64,000 nt of DNA from Pinibacter aurantiacus (GCF_019130065.1 NZ_JAHSPG010000001.1:248001-312000), one strand, 5' to 3'. Counted from the stretch's first letter, positions 17,467 to 27,103 are shown. Numbers and translations are program-made. The notes: generated by a model from the letters alone, not told the origin.

Positions 17467-20400
17467 TTATAAACTAAGTTTTACACCGGCTGCATATACT
17501 CTTGAAACAGGAAACTGCCCGCCGTCAAGACCAATGCCGCCAACTTCAGGATCCATGCCACTATACTTTGTAATGGTGATCAGGTTGTCGCCGCTGAGAT
17601 ACACACGCAGAGAACCTGTTTTGAGGAAGTGAGGGAAAGTATAACCGATCACAAGGCTTTTCAGGCGCAGGTAATCACCATTTTCAAGATACCAGTCAGA
17701 AGGTGTCTGGAAATTTTTGTTAGCATCACTTGCTGAAATGATAGGAATGTTCGAGCCTGTGTTGGTTGGAGACCATGCATCCAGAATTTTATCCCATCTG
17801 TTATACCCCTGCTCAGACGCATTCAGTGTAGATTCCTTGAAAGCATGGAATAGTTTCACACCACTAACACCCTGCCAGAACATGCTTATATCAAAGCCTT
17901 TGTAGTTTGCATTAAGTGTAAATCCATAAGTAACTTTAGGGAAAGCGTTGCCCATGTATACACGGTCGTTGTCATCAATTTTGCCATCACCATTTTGATC
18001 AACAAATTTCAAGTCACCGGCTTTTGCATTAGGCTGGACTTTAGTTCCGTTAGGTCCTACATAGTCCGCTACTTCTTTATCGCTTTGGAAAATGCCTGCT
18101 GTCTTGATCAACCAGTAAGAGTAATAAGGCTGACCAACAGTGGAACGATACGGAGCAATTGTACCTCTCCATGCATCTCCGTGTTGCCAGAATGATTCAG
18201 GATTATCATCGATGTACTCTACTCTGTTTTTAAGCGTCGCAACGTTACCGCTGACCTCGTAACCAACTTTACCAATCTTGTTTCTCCACGTTGCAGCGAA
18301 CTCAACACCAGTGTTTCTGATTTTGCCCTGGTTGATATAAGGAGCACTCAAACCCATTGTATTTGGCCAGTTGGTATGTTTTTGATCAATGAGATCGAAA
18401 GTGAGTTTATCAAAATAATCGAAGGTGAAAGAAAGTTTGTCTTTCAGCACACTCAGGTCAAGACCCAAATCTTTTTGTTCTGAAGTTTCCCATGACAAAG
18501 AAGGATTGGTAGCGTTTGCAACGTACAATGCGCTTGACTGCGGCGCTGCATTGCCGATCTGATAAGTAACATCTGGTTTCAAAGTCTGGTACCCATAATA
18601 ATAACCAATAGAGCGGATGTTACCGATACGTCCCCAGCTGGCCCTTACTTTCAGCAGATCGATTGCGGCAACATGAAAGAATGGTTCTGAGCTCAATTTC
18701 CATGCGGCAGTTACACCGGGAAAGCCTTTGCCGCGATAGCCTGGGGCAAGTCTTCCAGCAATATCATAACGATAACTACCGGTTACAAAATAGCGGTCTG
18801 CCCAGCTATAAGAAACTCTACCAACATAAGAAACGTTTTTGTCTTTTTCATCCCAGTCACTTGGACGCAGATCTGTAAAGTTGCCTGCGTTTACAAAAAA
18901 CTGTGCCCATGTCGCTTCATTGTCAAATGTTTTGGCAGCAGCGCTGAAACCTTTGTGGTTGAACTCTTGCGCAGTAGTTGAAACCATTGCGCCGATGTTG
19001 TGTCTGCCGAAAGTGCGGGCGTAGTTCAACGTATTTTCCCATATCCAGTTATAACTTTTATCTGTTGAATAAGTTAACGTGTTCTGATCGTTTGGCTTAC
19101 CCGGCTCTGTACGTTTAGGTTCGAAGTTTTTGTACAGAGAGTTTCCCTGGCGATAAGAAAAACGTGTAAGAAATGAAAGTCCCTTTACGATATCCATCAC
19201 TTTCAACTCTGAAATTGATTGAATGTCCGTTGACTTATTGTAAGGTTGATTGCGCAGCAATGTAGCAACGGGATTCACTACGTCACCATGAATACCCAAA
19301 TAGTCAGAGTTGCGCGGACCTACACCACCAAATGAACCGTCATCATAGTAAACAGTGGCGGAACGCGGCATGTAGATCGCAGAAAGAATGGTGCCTGTAT
19401 AGCCACTCGATGTTTCTGTTCCCCTATTATCATTGTTATTTAAAAAAATATCCTGCTTGAATTTCACTTTAGAACTGAAAGCGTACGATGCATTGAATCG
19501 CGCAGAAATATTCTTGTTGTACGTGTTCAGCAATGTTCCCTGGTTCTCTTCATATCTTCCCTGGAACAATGTAGAAAATTTATCTGACCCTGCGTTTACA
19601 GTAACCGTGTGCCTTTGCACCATTGCGGTTCTAAAAATTTCATCCACCCAATCGGTGCGTGTTACCTGCGCATAAGGATTTTTGTTTGCATCCCAACCAT
19701 CTAATGGTAGCATACCTGCATTTTTAAAAGCCAAATTCGCGACTTCCGCTTCCTTATCCGCCGCTAATGACTGTGGCAATTTCCATGCTTGCTTTGCACC
19801 CGCAAAGCCTTGATACTCTACAGTTGGCCTGCCTTGCTTTGCCTGGCGTGTGGTAATGAGGATAACACCTGAAGAACCCGAGAACGCACCGTAAATAGCT
19901 GCAGAAGCCGCATCTTTCAAAATGGTCATTGACACAACGTCTGCAGGATTGTAAGGCGCATCGGGAACTCCATCCACAACATACAACGGGCTTTCAGAAC
20001 CACGGGAACCTATGCCGCGTATCACTACCTGTGGAGTGCTGTTTGGATGGCCTCCATTGTTTATAACTGTTACACCAGCTACTTTACCTTGTATCATATT
20101 GGCGACGTCAAATACGGGTCTTTCCTGTATTTGCTGCATGTCAGGCACTTCTGATACTGCTGCAGAAAGATCTTTCTTTCTCATAGATCCATATCCAATC
20201 ACAATTATCTTTTCCAATTCCGATGACTTGTTGCTCATGGTTACACTTAACGAAATGCGACCATTTTCTTTCATCTCATACCCCGTTAATGTGTCGTTGT
20301 TGTATCCCACATAACTAATCACAAATTCATAACCATTGCCAGCAGGCACTTTGCTGAAGTTGAACAAGCCTTTGCCATTGGTCATAGTGGTTTGCTTGTA

Positions 20401-20556
20401 ACCCGTGCCGCTGTTTTGCAGATAAACGGCAGCACCTTCCAGTGCATCGCCTTTGTCATTTCTAATAATGCCTGTTGCAGTGTTGCCACCGGTTTGCGCC
20501 CATGTTTGCGATAACGCGGCACAAAAAAGTAACATACAGAAGAGCATCTGCTTCAT
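17467..20556 (-). CDS. SusC/RagA-family TonB-linked outer-membrane transporter (SusC2), no STN domain
   Basis: A 1029-residue SusC protein with signal peptide 1-21 (ending SQTWAQ), a carboxypeptidase-regulatory-like domain (~26-110, ATGIIRNDKGDALEGAAVYL), the signature KIIVIGYGSMRKKDL, a plug domain (PLYVVDGVPDAPYN; MTILKDAASAAIYGAFSG) and a barrel ending RVYAAGVKLSL. The mature N-terminus goes straight into the regulatory-like domain, so the STN domain that talks to FecR is missing, although a FecR gene is directly upstream. It is preceded by FecR1 with a 94-bp gap and followed by SusD2. Confidence 0.95.
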   Translation of the reverse strand: MKQMLFCMLLFCAALSQTWAQTGGNTATGIIRNDKGDALEGAAVYLQNSGTGYKQTTMTNGKGLFNFSKVPAGNGYEFVISYVGYNNDTLTGYEMKENGRISLSVTMSNKSSELEKIIVIGYGSMRKKDLSAAVSEVPDMQQIQERPVFDVANMIQGKVAGVTVINNGGHPNSTPQVVIRGIGSRGSESPLYVVDGVPDAPYNPADVVSMTILKDAASAAIYGAFSGSSGVILITTRQAKQGRPTVEYQGFAGAKQAWKLPQSLAADKEAEVANLAFKNAGMLPLDGWDANKNPYAQVTRTDWVDEIFRTAMVQRHTVTVNAGSDKFSTLFQGRYEENQGTLLNTYNKNISARFNASYAFSSKVKFKQDIFLNNNDNRGTETSSGYTGTILSAIYMPRSATVYYDDGSFGGVGPRNSDYLGIHGDVVNPVATLLRNQPYNKSTDIQSISELKVMDIVKGLSFLTRFSYRQGNSLYKNFEPKRTEPGKPNDQNTLTYSTDKSYNWIWENTLNYARTFGRHNIGAMVSTTAQEFNHKGFSAAAKTFDNEATWAQFFVNAGNFTDLRPSDWDEKDKNVSYVGRVSYSWADRYFVTGSYRYDIAGRLAPGYRGKGFPGVTAAWKLSSEPFFHVAAIDLLKVRASWGRIGNIRSIGYYYGYQTLKPDVTYQIGNAAPQSSALYVANATNPSLSWETSEQKDLGLDLSVLKDKLSFTFDYFDKLTFDLIDQKHTNWPNTMGLSAPYINQGKIRNTGVEFAATWRNKIGKVGYEVSGNVATLKNRVEYIDDNPESFWQHGDAWRGTIAPYRSTVGQPYYSYWLIKTAGIFQSDKEVADYVGPNGTKVQPNAKAGDLKFVDQNGDGKIDDNDRVYMGNAFPKVTYGFTLNANYKGFDISMFWQGVSGVKLFHAFKESTLNASEQGYNRWDKILDAWSPTNTGSNIPIISASDANKNFQTPSDWYLENGDYLRLKSLVIGYTFPHFLKTGSLRVYLSGDNLITITKYSGMDPEVGGIGLDGGQFPVSRVYAAGVKLSL

Positions 20557-20650
20557 AAGCTGTTTAATTTAATTTTTAAGTTTAGACAAAAGAATATCCC
20601 TCGCACACTTTTGTCATGTTGCGTTGTTATTGAATAAATGTTGTTTGCTG

Positions 20651-21685
20651 TTATTTTACCTGTATGGAAAAATGATGATCATTGGTTTTGGTCAATGTCA
20701 GATCATTCAACATGCATAGGGTTTCAAGGAACGATTCAACGGTTGCGCCTGAGGGATCGTACGTACCGGTGAAATCCATGTTCCTAATTACATCGTCGTT
20801 ATAGTCAATGATCAGTTTATATTCCTTTTGCAGTTGTGTTAGAATTTCAGCAATGGATTGTTTATTGAAATTCAGTACCGGCTTTACTTTCGGTGCAACA
20901 GGCGTTATTTTTGCCTTTGGCGCTTCTGAAACAATGGCTACAAGGTTCTCTTTGTTCAATTGATACAATTGACCCGGCGCCAAATAAACCTCTTTAAAAT
21001 CACCCGCGATATCTTTCTCCTTTCTGATCACAATTTTCCCTGAATACAAATGAACGATGGCTTTTGCAGGGTTTCTGTCGTTCACATCAAACACTGTCCC
21101 CAATGCAGTAACGGCCACGGTATGAGAGTGTACAGTAAAGGGTCTCGTTTTATCTTTTGCTACGGTAAACACCGCTTCACCCTTCAGGAAAATATCTCTT
21201 TTGTTATTCGCGAAATGCTCGTCAAAGGATATACTGCTGTTTGCGCCCAACTTCACCACACTGCCATCAGGCAAAGCATGTGATGAAGCCCTGGATGTAT
21301 TGTTGGCTATCGTTTTCAGCATATTTTTCTTTGCACTAAAAACTTCAATCTTTAATCCATCATCCTTTGCTATTTCGTTTTTTTCAACCGGCATTGCCAG
21401 TTTGTACAAACTAAAAATACCGGCGATAATGATAACAGATGCAGCAGCTATCCAAACAGGATTCATTTTTCTTACAGGTGTTGTTCTTGTGCTGCCCTCA
21501 ATCTGTTGCAACATTTTTTCTGAAGGAACCGCCATCTTTGCATCCGGCTGAAATGTCTCCCAGCTCTTTTCAGTGAGATATTGGACAAATGTGTCAGGAT
21601 CGTTCTTGAAATGTGCTACTACAACTTCCATTTCCTCCTCTGTACAATCTCCCGATAAAAACTTTTCAATTAAACGATTTGACAT
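20651..21685 (-). CDS. FecR-family anti-sigma factor (FecR1)
   Basis: A 344-residue single-pass inner-membrane regulator. I chose the start MSNRLIEKFLSGDCTEEE because FecR proteins begin with this short cytoplasmic helix; an ATG 24 codons upstream adds an unlikely extension. Residues ~1-73 form the cytoplasmic anti-sigma part, ~76-97 the membrane helix (VWIAAASVIIIAGIFSLYKL), ~134-235 the FecR domain (LPDGSVVKLGANSSISFDEH; FLKGEAVFTVAKD; VTALGTVFDVN) and ~270-344 the DUF4974 domain (LNFNKQSIAEILTQLQKEY). It should hold sigma 1 inactive until the transporter signals. The gap to sigma 1 is 361 bp and full of repeats, longer than usual. Confidence 0.93.
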   Translation of the reverse strand: MSNRLIEKFLSGDCTEEEMEVVVAHFKNDPDTFVQYLTEKSWETFQPDAKMAVPSEKMLQQIEGSTRTTPVRKMNPVWIAAASVIIIAGIFSLYKLAMPVEKNEIAKDDGLKIEVFSAKKNMLKTIANNTSRASSHALPDGSVVKLGANSSISFDEHFANNKRDIFLKGEAVFTVAKDKTRPFTVHSHTVAVTALGTVFDVNDRNPAKAIVHLYSGKIVIRKEKDIAGDFKEVYLAPGQLYQLNKENLVAIVSEAPKAKITPVAPKVKPVLNFNKQSIAEILTQLQKEYKLIIDYNDDVIRNMDFTGTYDPSGATVESFLETLCMLNDLTLTKTNDHHFSIQVK

Positions 21686-21773
21686 TTGCATACATAGTAT
21701 TCGCGTGAGAAAGAATTGTCCCCTACTACTTTTAACGACATCACAATTAGTTAACATTGAGGCGCTGCTAATT

Positions 21774-21798
21774 TGAAGATGTGGAAATTTGAAAATTG
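21774..21798. repeat. 25-bp direct repeat, copy 1 (flanks sigma 1)
   Basis: The sequence starting TGAAGATGTGGAAATTTG is identical over 25 bp to 22,675-22,699 on the other side of the sigma 1 gene. Same orientation. Confidence 0.9.
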
Positions 21799-21850
21799 TT
21801 TGTGAGCGGGTTGAGAATTATTACCATGCAGCGGTTCTGTTTAACAGCTT

Positions 21851-22022
21851 TTTTCTACCGCAAAGAGCGCAGAGGAATTACTTTCTAATTTATGGTGTAA
21901 CTCGGTGGAGCGCAAAGTAAAGAAGAGTGGCGCAATGCTCGACAACTCTTCTTTACTTTGCGCTCTCGTGACCAACTACTTGTCTGGCAGCCAACTACTT
22001 TGCGACCTTTGCGGTAAAAAGA
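21851..22022. repeat. Nested inverted repeats of the GCAAAG word family downstream of sigma 1
   Basis: The inner pair is a perfect 21-bp inverted repeat (21,908-21,928 and 21,945-21,965; starts GAGCGCAAAGTAAAG) with a 16-base loop. The outer pair is CTACCGCAAAGAGCGC at ~21,856 against CTTTGCGACCTTTGCGGTA at ~21,999. It lies directly after the sigma 1 stop codon and could act as a terminator or 3'-end stabiliser. Confidence 0.85.
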
Positions 22023-22046
22023 AAAGTGGAACTGCAGTATGCCTAT

Positions 22047-22559
22047 TTAAAGGAAGATGGTCAGATTGGTCTTGAGATACTTAAGCGCTTTTGAGATGTG
22101 GTTCTCAATTGTTTTTGTAGAGATGGAAAGCCGATCGCTGATTTCTTTGTGAGAGAGGTTATCGAGCCTGCTTAATTCAAATACGCGGCGGCTTTGCGTG
22201 GGAAGGCCCTCTATAGCGGCAAAGACATTTTCAAGTTCTTCCTTATAAATGATCTTTTCGCTGGCAACCGGAGCGGCTATAAAAATATCTGACAGCTCCT
22301 GCGTTTGGCGCAGCTTTTCCTTGCGCAGAAGATCAACTAAAATGCTTTTGGAAATTCTGAATAGTTGCGATGACAGCGAATGTTCAATCGAAAGGCTTTC
22401 CCGTTTCTCCCAAAGTTTGATGAAGGCAAGTTGGACAGTTTCTTCAGCCAGGTAAGCAGACCGGGTATACTTAAAGACGTACTGGTAAAGCTTTCCATGA
22501 TACTCATCATAAGCTTTATAGTACACGTGTTGGTTACCTTTGCGTATTTCTTTTACCAT
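22047..22559 (-). CDS. ECF RNA polymerase sigma factor (sigma-70 family, sigma 1)
   Basis: A 170-residue ECF sigma factor. The ATG start MVKEIRKGNQHVYYKAYDEY is preferred over a GTG four codons upstream. Region 2 (~9-75: YKAYDEYHGKLYQYVFKYTR, AEETVQLAFIKLWEKRE, LFRISKSILVDLLRKEKLR) binds core and the -10 element. Region 4 (~110-160: AAIEGLPTQSRRVFELSRLD, SHKEISDRLSISTKTIENHI) is the HTH for the -35 element. It pairs with FecR1 and should turn on SusC2/SusD2. It is flanked on both sides by copies of a 25-bp repeat. Confidence 0.95.
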   Translation of the reverse strand: MVKEIRKGNQHVYYKAYDEYHGKLYQYVFKYTRSAYLAEETVQLAFIKLWEKRESLSIEHSLSSQLFRISKSILVDLLRKEKLRQTQELSDIFIAAPVASEKIIYKEELENVFAAIEGLPTQSRRVFELSRLDNLSHKEISDRLSISTKTIENHISKALKYLKTNLTIFL

Positions 22560-22674
22560 TGAATCTTTCACTTGCCAGCCAGATAGAATTGGTGCAAAGG
22601 TTATTCCTAAATTTTAAAAGGTACTGTTTGGGGAGATTATCTTAGTATTAAGAAATGGGAGCAATTTGAAAATC

Positions 22675-22699
22675 TGAAGATGTGGAAATTTGAAAATTG
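22675..22699. repeat. 25-bp direct repeat, copy 2
   Basis: Identical to 21,774-21,798. It lies upstream of the sigma 1 start and is preceded by a partly similar AATTTGAAAATC stretch. Confidence 0.9.
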
Positions 22700-22827
22700 C
22701 TTCTGTGTAACATGCCTTGTTGGTGAGATAATTTGCAAAAATGATAAAATAGAAAAGCAGTATGTTAGATCTGGTTCCAATAAAAATTTATAAGTTCACG
22801 TTTTAAAACTGCAAACCCTCTAACCCT

Positions 22828-23286
22828 ATGCTTAACATTTATCAATTTGACTTGACACTCTTAAAAAGATATTTCAACATTTTCGCAGCATCGGCTATAT
22901 CTATATCTGTGATCTTCTGTTTGGCCACGTATCTACTACCGGTGATACCGTCTTTCATGGCGCTCTACAGCAAATATTTCTGGTTCTTTTTTGCAGCGTT
23001 CTTCATTTTCAATTTTGCATTTGAAGGAATGAACAAGAAAGGATTTTCTAAACTCGAGACGACAGAAGACTTCCAGGAAAAAGTGATGATCTACACGGGC
23101 ATTTACAAACGCAAACTTGCACTCAATTTAGTGTCTGTAATAATTTCCGGCCTTATTCTTTTTTTAAGTCACAAAACATTATTTCTGATAATTCTTACAA
23201 TACAAGTCGTCCTCTTGCCAATCTTCTATCCCCGACCAGAAAAAATTGCAAAGGCTTTAAAGAATGATGAAATTCTTTTCACATAA
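22828..23286 (+). CDS. Small multi-pass membrane protein of unknown function
   Basis: A 152-residue protein I do not recognise. Hydrophobic segments at ~18-37 (IFAASAISISVIFCLATYLL), ~47-66 (YFWFFFAAFFIFNFAFEG), ~98-113 (LALNLVSVIISGLILFL) and ~116-133 (LFLIILTIQVVLLPIFY) suggest four membrane helices with charged loops between. The ATG start is the first in frame and the composition resembles neighbours. It stands alone on the plus strand, divergent from sigma 1, with no operon partner to hint at a role. Confidence 0.7.
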   Translation: MLNIYQFDLTLLKRYFNIFAASAISISVIFCLATYLLPVIPSFMALYSKYFWFFFAAFFIFNFAFEGMNKKGFSKLETTEDFQEKVMIYTGIYKRKLALNLVSVIISGLILFLSHKTLFLIILTIQVVLLPIFYPRPEKIAKALKNDEILFT

Positions 23287-23458
23287 TTATTTTTCGAGAC
23301 CGGAGCTATGCGAAAGAATCTTCTCCTGGTTAACACGGCTGAATACTAATAAGAGACAGGTAATTTTTACAAGAACACCTACTTTCTACCTGCCAGAACA
23401 TTTCAAGATGATGATTGTTTAGAGAATGCTACTCGTCATTTCTCTAAAACCTTATAAT

Positions 23459-25372
23459 ATGAAAGTCTGCTTTTTAAAAAAAATGGCAGAAGCAACGGCA
23501 TATGCTTTTGCCAAACAAAAGCCGTTTGCATTTGCTGCCAAAACATTGTCTATCATTGTCATGTTAACAGGATTTCATTTTTCCCACGCACAAACGAACT
23601 ACAGTTTTCCCATCACCGACATTTTGAACTCAATGCCTAATGGGATGCGGTTACCCAACGGCACTATTGTCAAAGCTGAAAAAGTAATTACCGGCACCGG
23701 GAGACATGGAACGTCAAGCGGTACACCCGGTCCAGATATAGGTGGGACATTTACCGGTGTAACACTTCCGGCTTACGTAGGTGACAAAACTCCCGCTAAA
23801 TTTACTGTGATAGGAACTGATAACACAAGCACGATCGCTGGCGGCCGCCTCAACAATTGCCAAAATAGTGTCGGTTACAGAATCTATTTCGATCGCGCCA
23901 CATTAAAGATAAGCTTCCTGATTGTTGATATTGATGGCAACAATACTCTTCCAAATGGAAACTCAGAATGGGTCACCGCTTTTGCTTTTAATGGCGACAC
24001 CTATGTGCCTTACAAGCAAACGCTATCAACCGGGACAAACCTGGGAAACAGTAATCCGACAGTCAGCACCCCTTGGAAAACAACTGTTACCAATACGGTT
24101 GATGCAACTGCCGCCGCCAATCTACCCGCTACTTTAACTGTAAGGATCAGCCTGAATGGAGGTGCTTCTCCGGACGACGTTACCAACCAGGTGCTTTTTG
24201 ATCCGCAAGTAGATGGTGCAGCCGTTACTAACTTTTTTCTTCTTTGGGGTCTGTGGCAAACTCCAGCTGCGGTTAATAGCCAGACGTCGGGATTGAGTCC
24301 GATCGTAGTAAGGGTCAGTCCGGATTTTGGCGATTTGCCAAATAGTTATAAAACACTGCTTGCATCTGGCGGCCCTTCTCATGGTGTTGTGGGAACACTG
24401 GCACTTGGCAGCCTCAATGAAACAAAGGGAGATGGACAACCCTCGGCGTTGGCAAATCTTGATTTGGATGATGATGGTGTTACAGCAATAAACTCAATAC
24501 AAGGTGATGGTTCCAATTCACAGATCATTCCACAATATACGCTTACAACTACTTACACAAACAACACCAACACTCCTGCAAACTATGTTGCGTGGATAGA
24601 CTGGAACAATAACGGAACAATGGAGGCTTCGGAAGCGCAAACAGCTACAACAGCCGCCGCTTCAACTACAGGCAGTGTTACATTCACATGGTCAAATGTG
24701 GCATTCACCAATGGCCAAACAGTAAGCAACACTTATGCAAGGATAAGAACTACCACGGAAAGCATTACTACTGATGACGTAGGAGGCGCATTTAAGGATG
24801 GAGAAGTAGAAGACTATTTAATACCAGTCGTAAAACCACTACCACTTAAACTTCTAAGTTTTACGGGCACTGGCGAAAAAGAAACCATTTCATTGAAATG
24901 GAAAACCAGCGATGAAGTAAATACCCATTTATTTGAGGTGGAACGCAGCGTTAATGGGACAAATTTTGTCAAGACTGGAGAAGTGATGGCCATTGGAAGC
25001 GGCAATAACGAATATAATTTCCAGGACGATTCTGTAAACGCTCCCGCAAACTATTACAGGTTAAAAATGATCGACAAAGATGCGGTATTTGAGTATAGCA
25101 AAGTAATACAGGTAAATGTTAACAGCAGTTCCGGAGAAGACATTGTAACCATCGTACCCAATCCTGTTGACGATAAACTGTCGATCAATATAAAATCACC
25201 GGCCCGTGTATTGATTCAACTTTTCGATGAGAGTGGCCGAAAAGTTAAAGAGTTTAAAACGTCAACATCAAGTATACTGATCGTTGACTGCAGAGATTTG
25301 AAAAGTGGCATTTATTATGTGAATGCATCAACCGGGGGCAAAAAACAAACAGTGAGGATACTAAAGAAATAA
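23459..25372 (+). CDS. T9SS type A surface protein with GEVED domain
   Basis: A 637-residue exported protein. I take the ATG of MKVCFLKKMAEATAYAFAKQ as start; an ATG 11 codons upstream is also possible. The signal peptide ends near FHFSHAQ. The N-terminal ~45-270 region is a beta-rich module (TFTGVTLPAYVGDKTPAKF). A DFGDLPNSY element leads into the GEVED domain, which contains YVAWIDWNNNGTMEASEAQ and ends DGEVEDYLIPV. Then comes a Por-secretion linker (LKLLSFTGTGEKETISLKWK) and a type A sorting domain (IVPNPVDDKLSINI; DLKSGIYYVNASTGGKKQTV). It is sorted by T9SS and probably anchored to lipopolysaccharide. It resembles the 881-residue protein at 44.8-47.5 kb in architecture. Ligand unknown. 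Confidence 0.9.
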   Translation: MKVCFLKKMAEATAYAFAKQKPFAFAAKTLSIIVMLTGFHFSHAQTNYSFPITDILNSMPNGMRLPNGTIVKAEKVITGTGRHGTSSGTPGPDIGGTFTGVTLPAYVGDKTPAKFTVIGTDNTSTIAGGRLNNCQNSVGYRIYFDRATLKISFLIVDIDGNNTLPNGNSEWVTAFAFNGDTYVPYKQTLSTGTNLGNSNPTVSTPWKTTVTNTVDATAAANLPATLTVRISLNGGASPDDVTNQVLFDPQVDGAAVTNFFLLWGLWQTPAAVNSQTSGLSPIVVRVSPDFGDLPNSYKTLLASGGPSHGVVGTLALGSLNETKGDGQPSALANLDLDDDGVTAINSIQGDGSNSQIIPQYTLTTTYTNNTNTPANYVAWIDWNNNGTMEASEAQTATTAAASTTGSVTFTWSNVAFTNGQTVSNTYARIRTTTESITTDDVGGAFKDGEVEDYLIPVVKPLPLKLLSFTGTGEKETISLKWKTSDEVNTHLFEVERSVNGTNFVKTGEVMAIGSGNNEYNFQDDSVNAPANYYRLKMIDKDAVFEYSKVIQVNVNSSSGEDIVTIVPNPVDDKLSINIKSPARVLIQLFDESGRKVKEFKTSTSSILIVDCRDLKSGIYYVNASTGGKKQTVRILKK

Positions 25373-25422
25373 ACATAGCCTGTCAAGGCAAAGAGTTTTC
25401 CTATCGGCGAAGCAACAATAAA

Positions 25423-25459
25423 AAATCACATCCCCTAAAAAGGATGTGATTTCTATTTT
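25423..25459. terminator. Bidirectional terminator between converging genes
   Basis: A perfect 11-bp stem AAATCACATCC / GGATGTGATTT with an 8-base loop lies between the type A surface gene and the converging sulfatase gene. A runs on one side and T-rich sequence on the other suit termination in both directions. Confidence 0.75.
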
Positions 25460-25501
25460 CAAGATACTCAAAACCAAGTACTCACTACTCAACTCATTAT
25501 T

Positions 25502-26944
25502 TTACTGAGAGCTGCCGGCTTTTCTCACATTCTTGCCTGTTCTGCTCGTCAGGTCATCACCTAAATCCTCTCTTGCTTGCTCGGCAATACTTTGTAATTT
25601 TTGAAGTATATCTGGATATAACGTCTGCACATCATAAGCTTCACCTGGATCGTGTGCCAGATCATACAATGCAAGCGGAACATCTACCCTGGGTATTTTT
25701 CCTCCATTGCCATCTTTACCATGAACTGCTGCTGTATAAGAGCCGGCGTTGTGCGGCAATACCAGCTTCCAGTGTTTGTAGCGGATCGCTTCGAGATTAT
25801 TTTTTCCGAAATAATAATAGAAGGTATCGCGTGGGCCCTTTACAGTTGAAGGAGAAAGCAATGATGGTAAAAAATTGACGCCATCGATATTGTTCTTAGG
25901 CAGCGCTGCACCCGTTGCAGCAGCAATGGTTGGCAAAAGGTCCATGTTTGTCATCAAATCGCTGTAAATGCCACCAGCCTGTATTTTACCGGGCCAGCGA
26001 ACAAACAATGGAACTCTTGTACCACCTTCAAATGTATTTGCTTTACCTTCTCTGAAACCTCCTGAAGAACCTGCATGGTTCCCATAATTCAACCATGGTC
26101 CATTGTCGCTTGCAACGATGAGCAAAGTGTTGTTGTCGATCTTTGCATCTTTCAATGCTTTCAAAATTTCACCAACTGACCAATCGAGCTCCATCATCAC
26201 ATCCCCAAATGGTCCCAATTCACTTTTACCACTAAACTTTGCAGACGGTGCCAGAGGCACATGTGGCACGTTTTGAGCGAGGTATAAAAAGAATGGAGAC
26301 TTACTATTTTGTTTAATAAAATCCACCGCACGCTCAGTAAACATGCCTGTGAATTTAGTTTGTTGTTCGTGCGTTTTGATGGTATCAATTACCTTATCGC
26401 CTTCCATCAAAGTAAGTTCCGGCCATGAATAACGAATATCTTTTTCGTCTGTGATGCGTCCACCCTCATGATTGCGTGGCCAGATATCGTGCGAATAAGG
26501 AATGCCCAAAAAACTATCGAAGCCGTAATGTATTGGAAAATATGGTGCTTTGTTGCCAAGGTGCCATTTGCCTACCATGGCTGTTTTATAACCTTTTGCC
26601 TTTAGCAAAGAAGCGATTGTTTCCTCATTGGGATTTAGCGCCATTGAAGATCCCGGCAATATCGCTCCTGAAATACCAATTCTGTTTGGATAACAGCCAG
26701 TAAGCAATGCCGCACGCGAAGCGGTACAAATAGGTTGCGCGACATTGAAATGGGTAAACCGGGTTCCTTCGCGCGAAAGCTGGTCGAAGTTTGGCATGTG
26801 AACACCAGTCATGCCATAAGGCTCAAGATCGCCATAGCCCATGTCATCAAAGTAGATGATAATTACATTTGGAGTCCGCGATGTTTGGGCAAAAACCACA
26901 TGTCCTGCTACGAGGAAAAGAAGAACTGCGAGAAACTGTCTCAT
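25502..26944 (-). CDS. Type I sulfatase (arylsulfatase family, exported)
   Basis: A 480-residue sulfatase with signal peptide 1-20 (ending VVFAQ). The metal-binding NVIIIYFDDMGYGDL lies at 26-40. The maturation motif is C-T-A-S-R with Cys73 (ICTASRAALLTG), the Cys that becomes formylglycine. Further conserved pieces are GKWHLG, the FFLYLAQNVPHVPL segment, IVASDNGPW and GGTRVPLFVRWPG. The Cys-type motif needs a formylglycine-generating enzyme (FGE or anSME), neither of which is in the window. Typical role: removing sulfate esters from glycans or aryl sulfates in the periplasm. It is not next to a SusCD pair, so its substrate cannot be guessed from context. Confidence 0.95.
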   Translation of the reverse strand: MRQFLAVLLFLVAGHVVFAQTSRTPNVIIIYFDDMGYGDLEPYGMTGVHMPNFDQLSREGTRFTHFNVAQPICTASRAALLTGCYPNRIGISGAILPGSSMALNPNEETIASLLKAKGYKTAMVGKWHLGNKAPYFPIHYGFDSFLGIPYSHDIWPRNHEGGRITDEKDIRYSWPELTLMEGDKVIDTIKTHEQQTKFTGMFTERAVDFIKQNSKSPFFLYLAQNVPHVPLAPSAKFSGKSELGPFGDVMMELDWSVGEILKALKDAKIDNNTLLIVASDNGPWLNYGNHAGSSGGFREGKANTFEGGTRVPLFVRWPGKIQAGGIYSDLMTNMDLLPTIAAATGAALPKNNIDGVNFLPSLLSPSTVKGPRDTFYYYFGKNNLEAIRYKHWKLVLPHNAGSYTAAVHGKDGNGGKIPRVDVPLALYDLAHDPGEAYDVQTLYPDILQKLQSIAEQAREDLGDDLTSRTGKNVRKAGSSQ

Positions 26945-27103
26945 AATTTTCTAATGGTGCTTAAAGGTAAAAATATAAGACAGCTAACAAAAGCAATTAT
27001 ACTCCGTAAAAAATATCTTTTTTATAGATTGTCCTTTTGGCAATCTAGCCCGTCTTGCTGTGGCTCGTGTTTGCACCATCAACTTAAGTCAAGCCGAACA
27101 TCG
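26945..27103. other. Sulfatase upstream region
   Basis: AT-rich sequence between the sulfatase start and the nested repeat element; it should hold the sulfatase promoter, but I cannot point to one. Confidence 0.4.

Larger units (their letters stand above)
21686..22046. other. Repeat-rich gap between sigma 1 and FecR1
   Basis: No gene is visible. It holds a 25-bp sequence shared with the far side of sigma 1, and two nested inverted repeats of the GCAAAG word family. Confidence 0.7.

Noticed and set aside
23426-23458. ATG 11 codons upstream as the start of the type A GEVED protein
   Set aside because: Possible but less likely; the downstream ATG gives a more usual leader. Recorded as an uncertainty.
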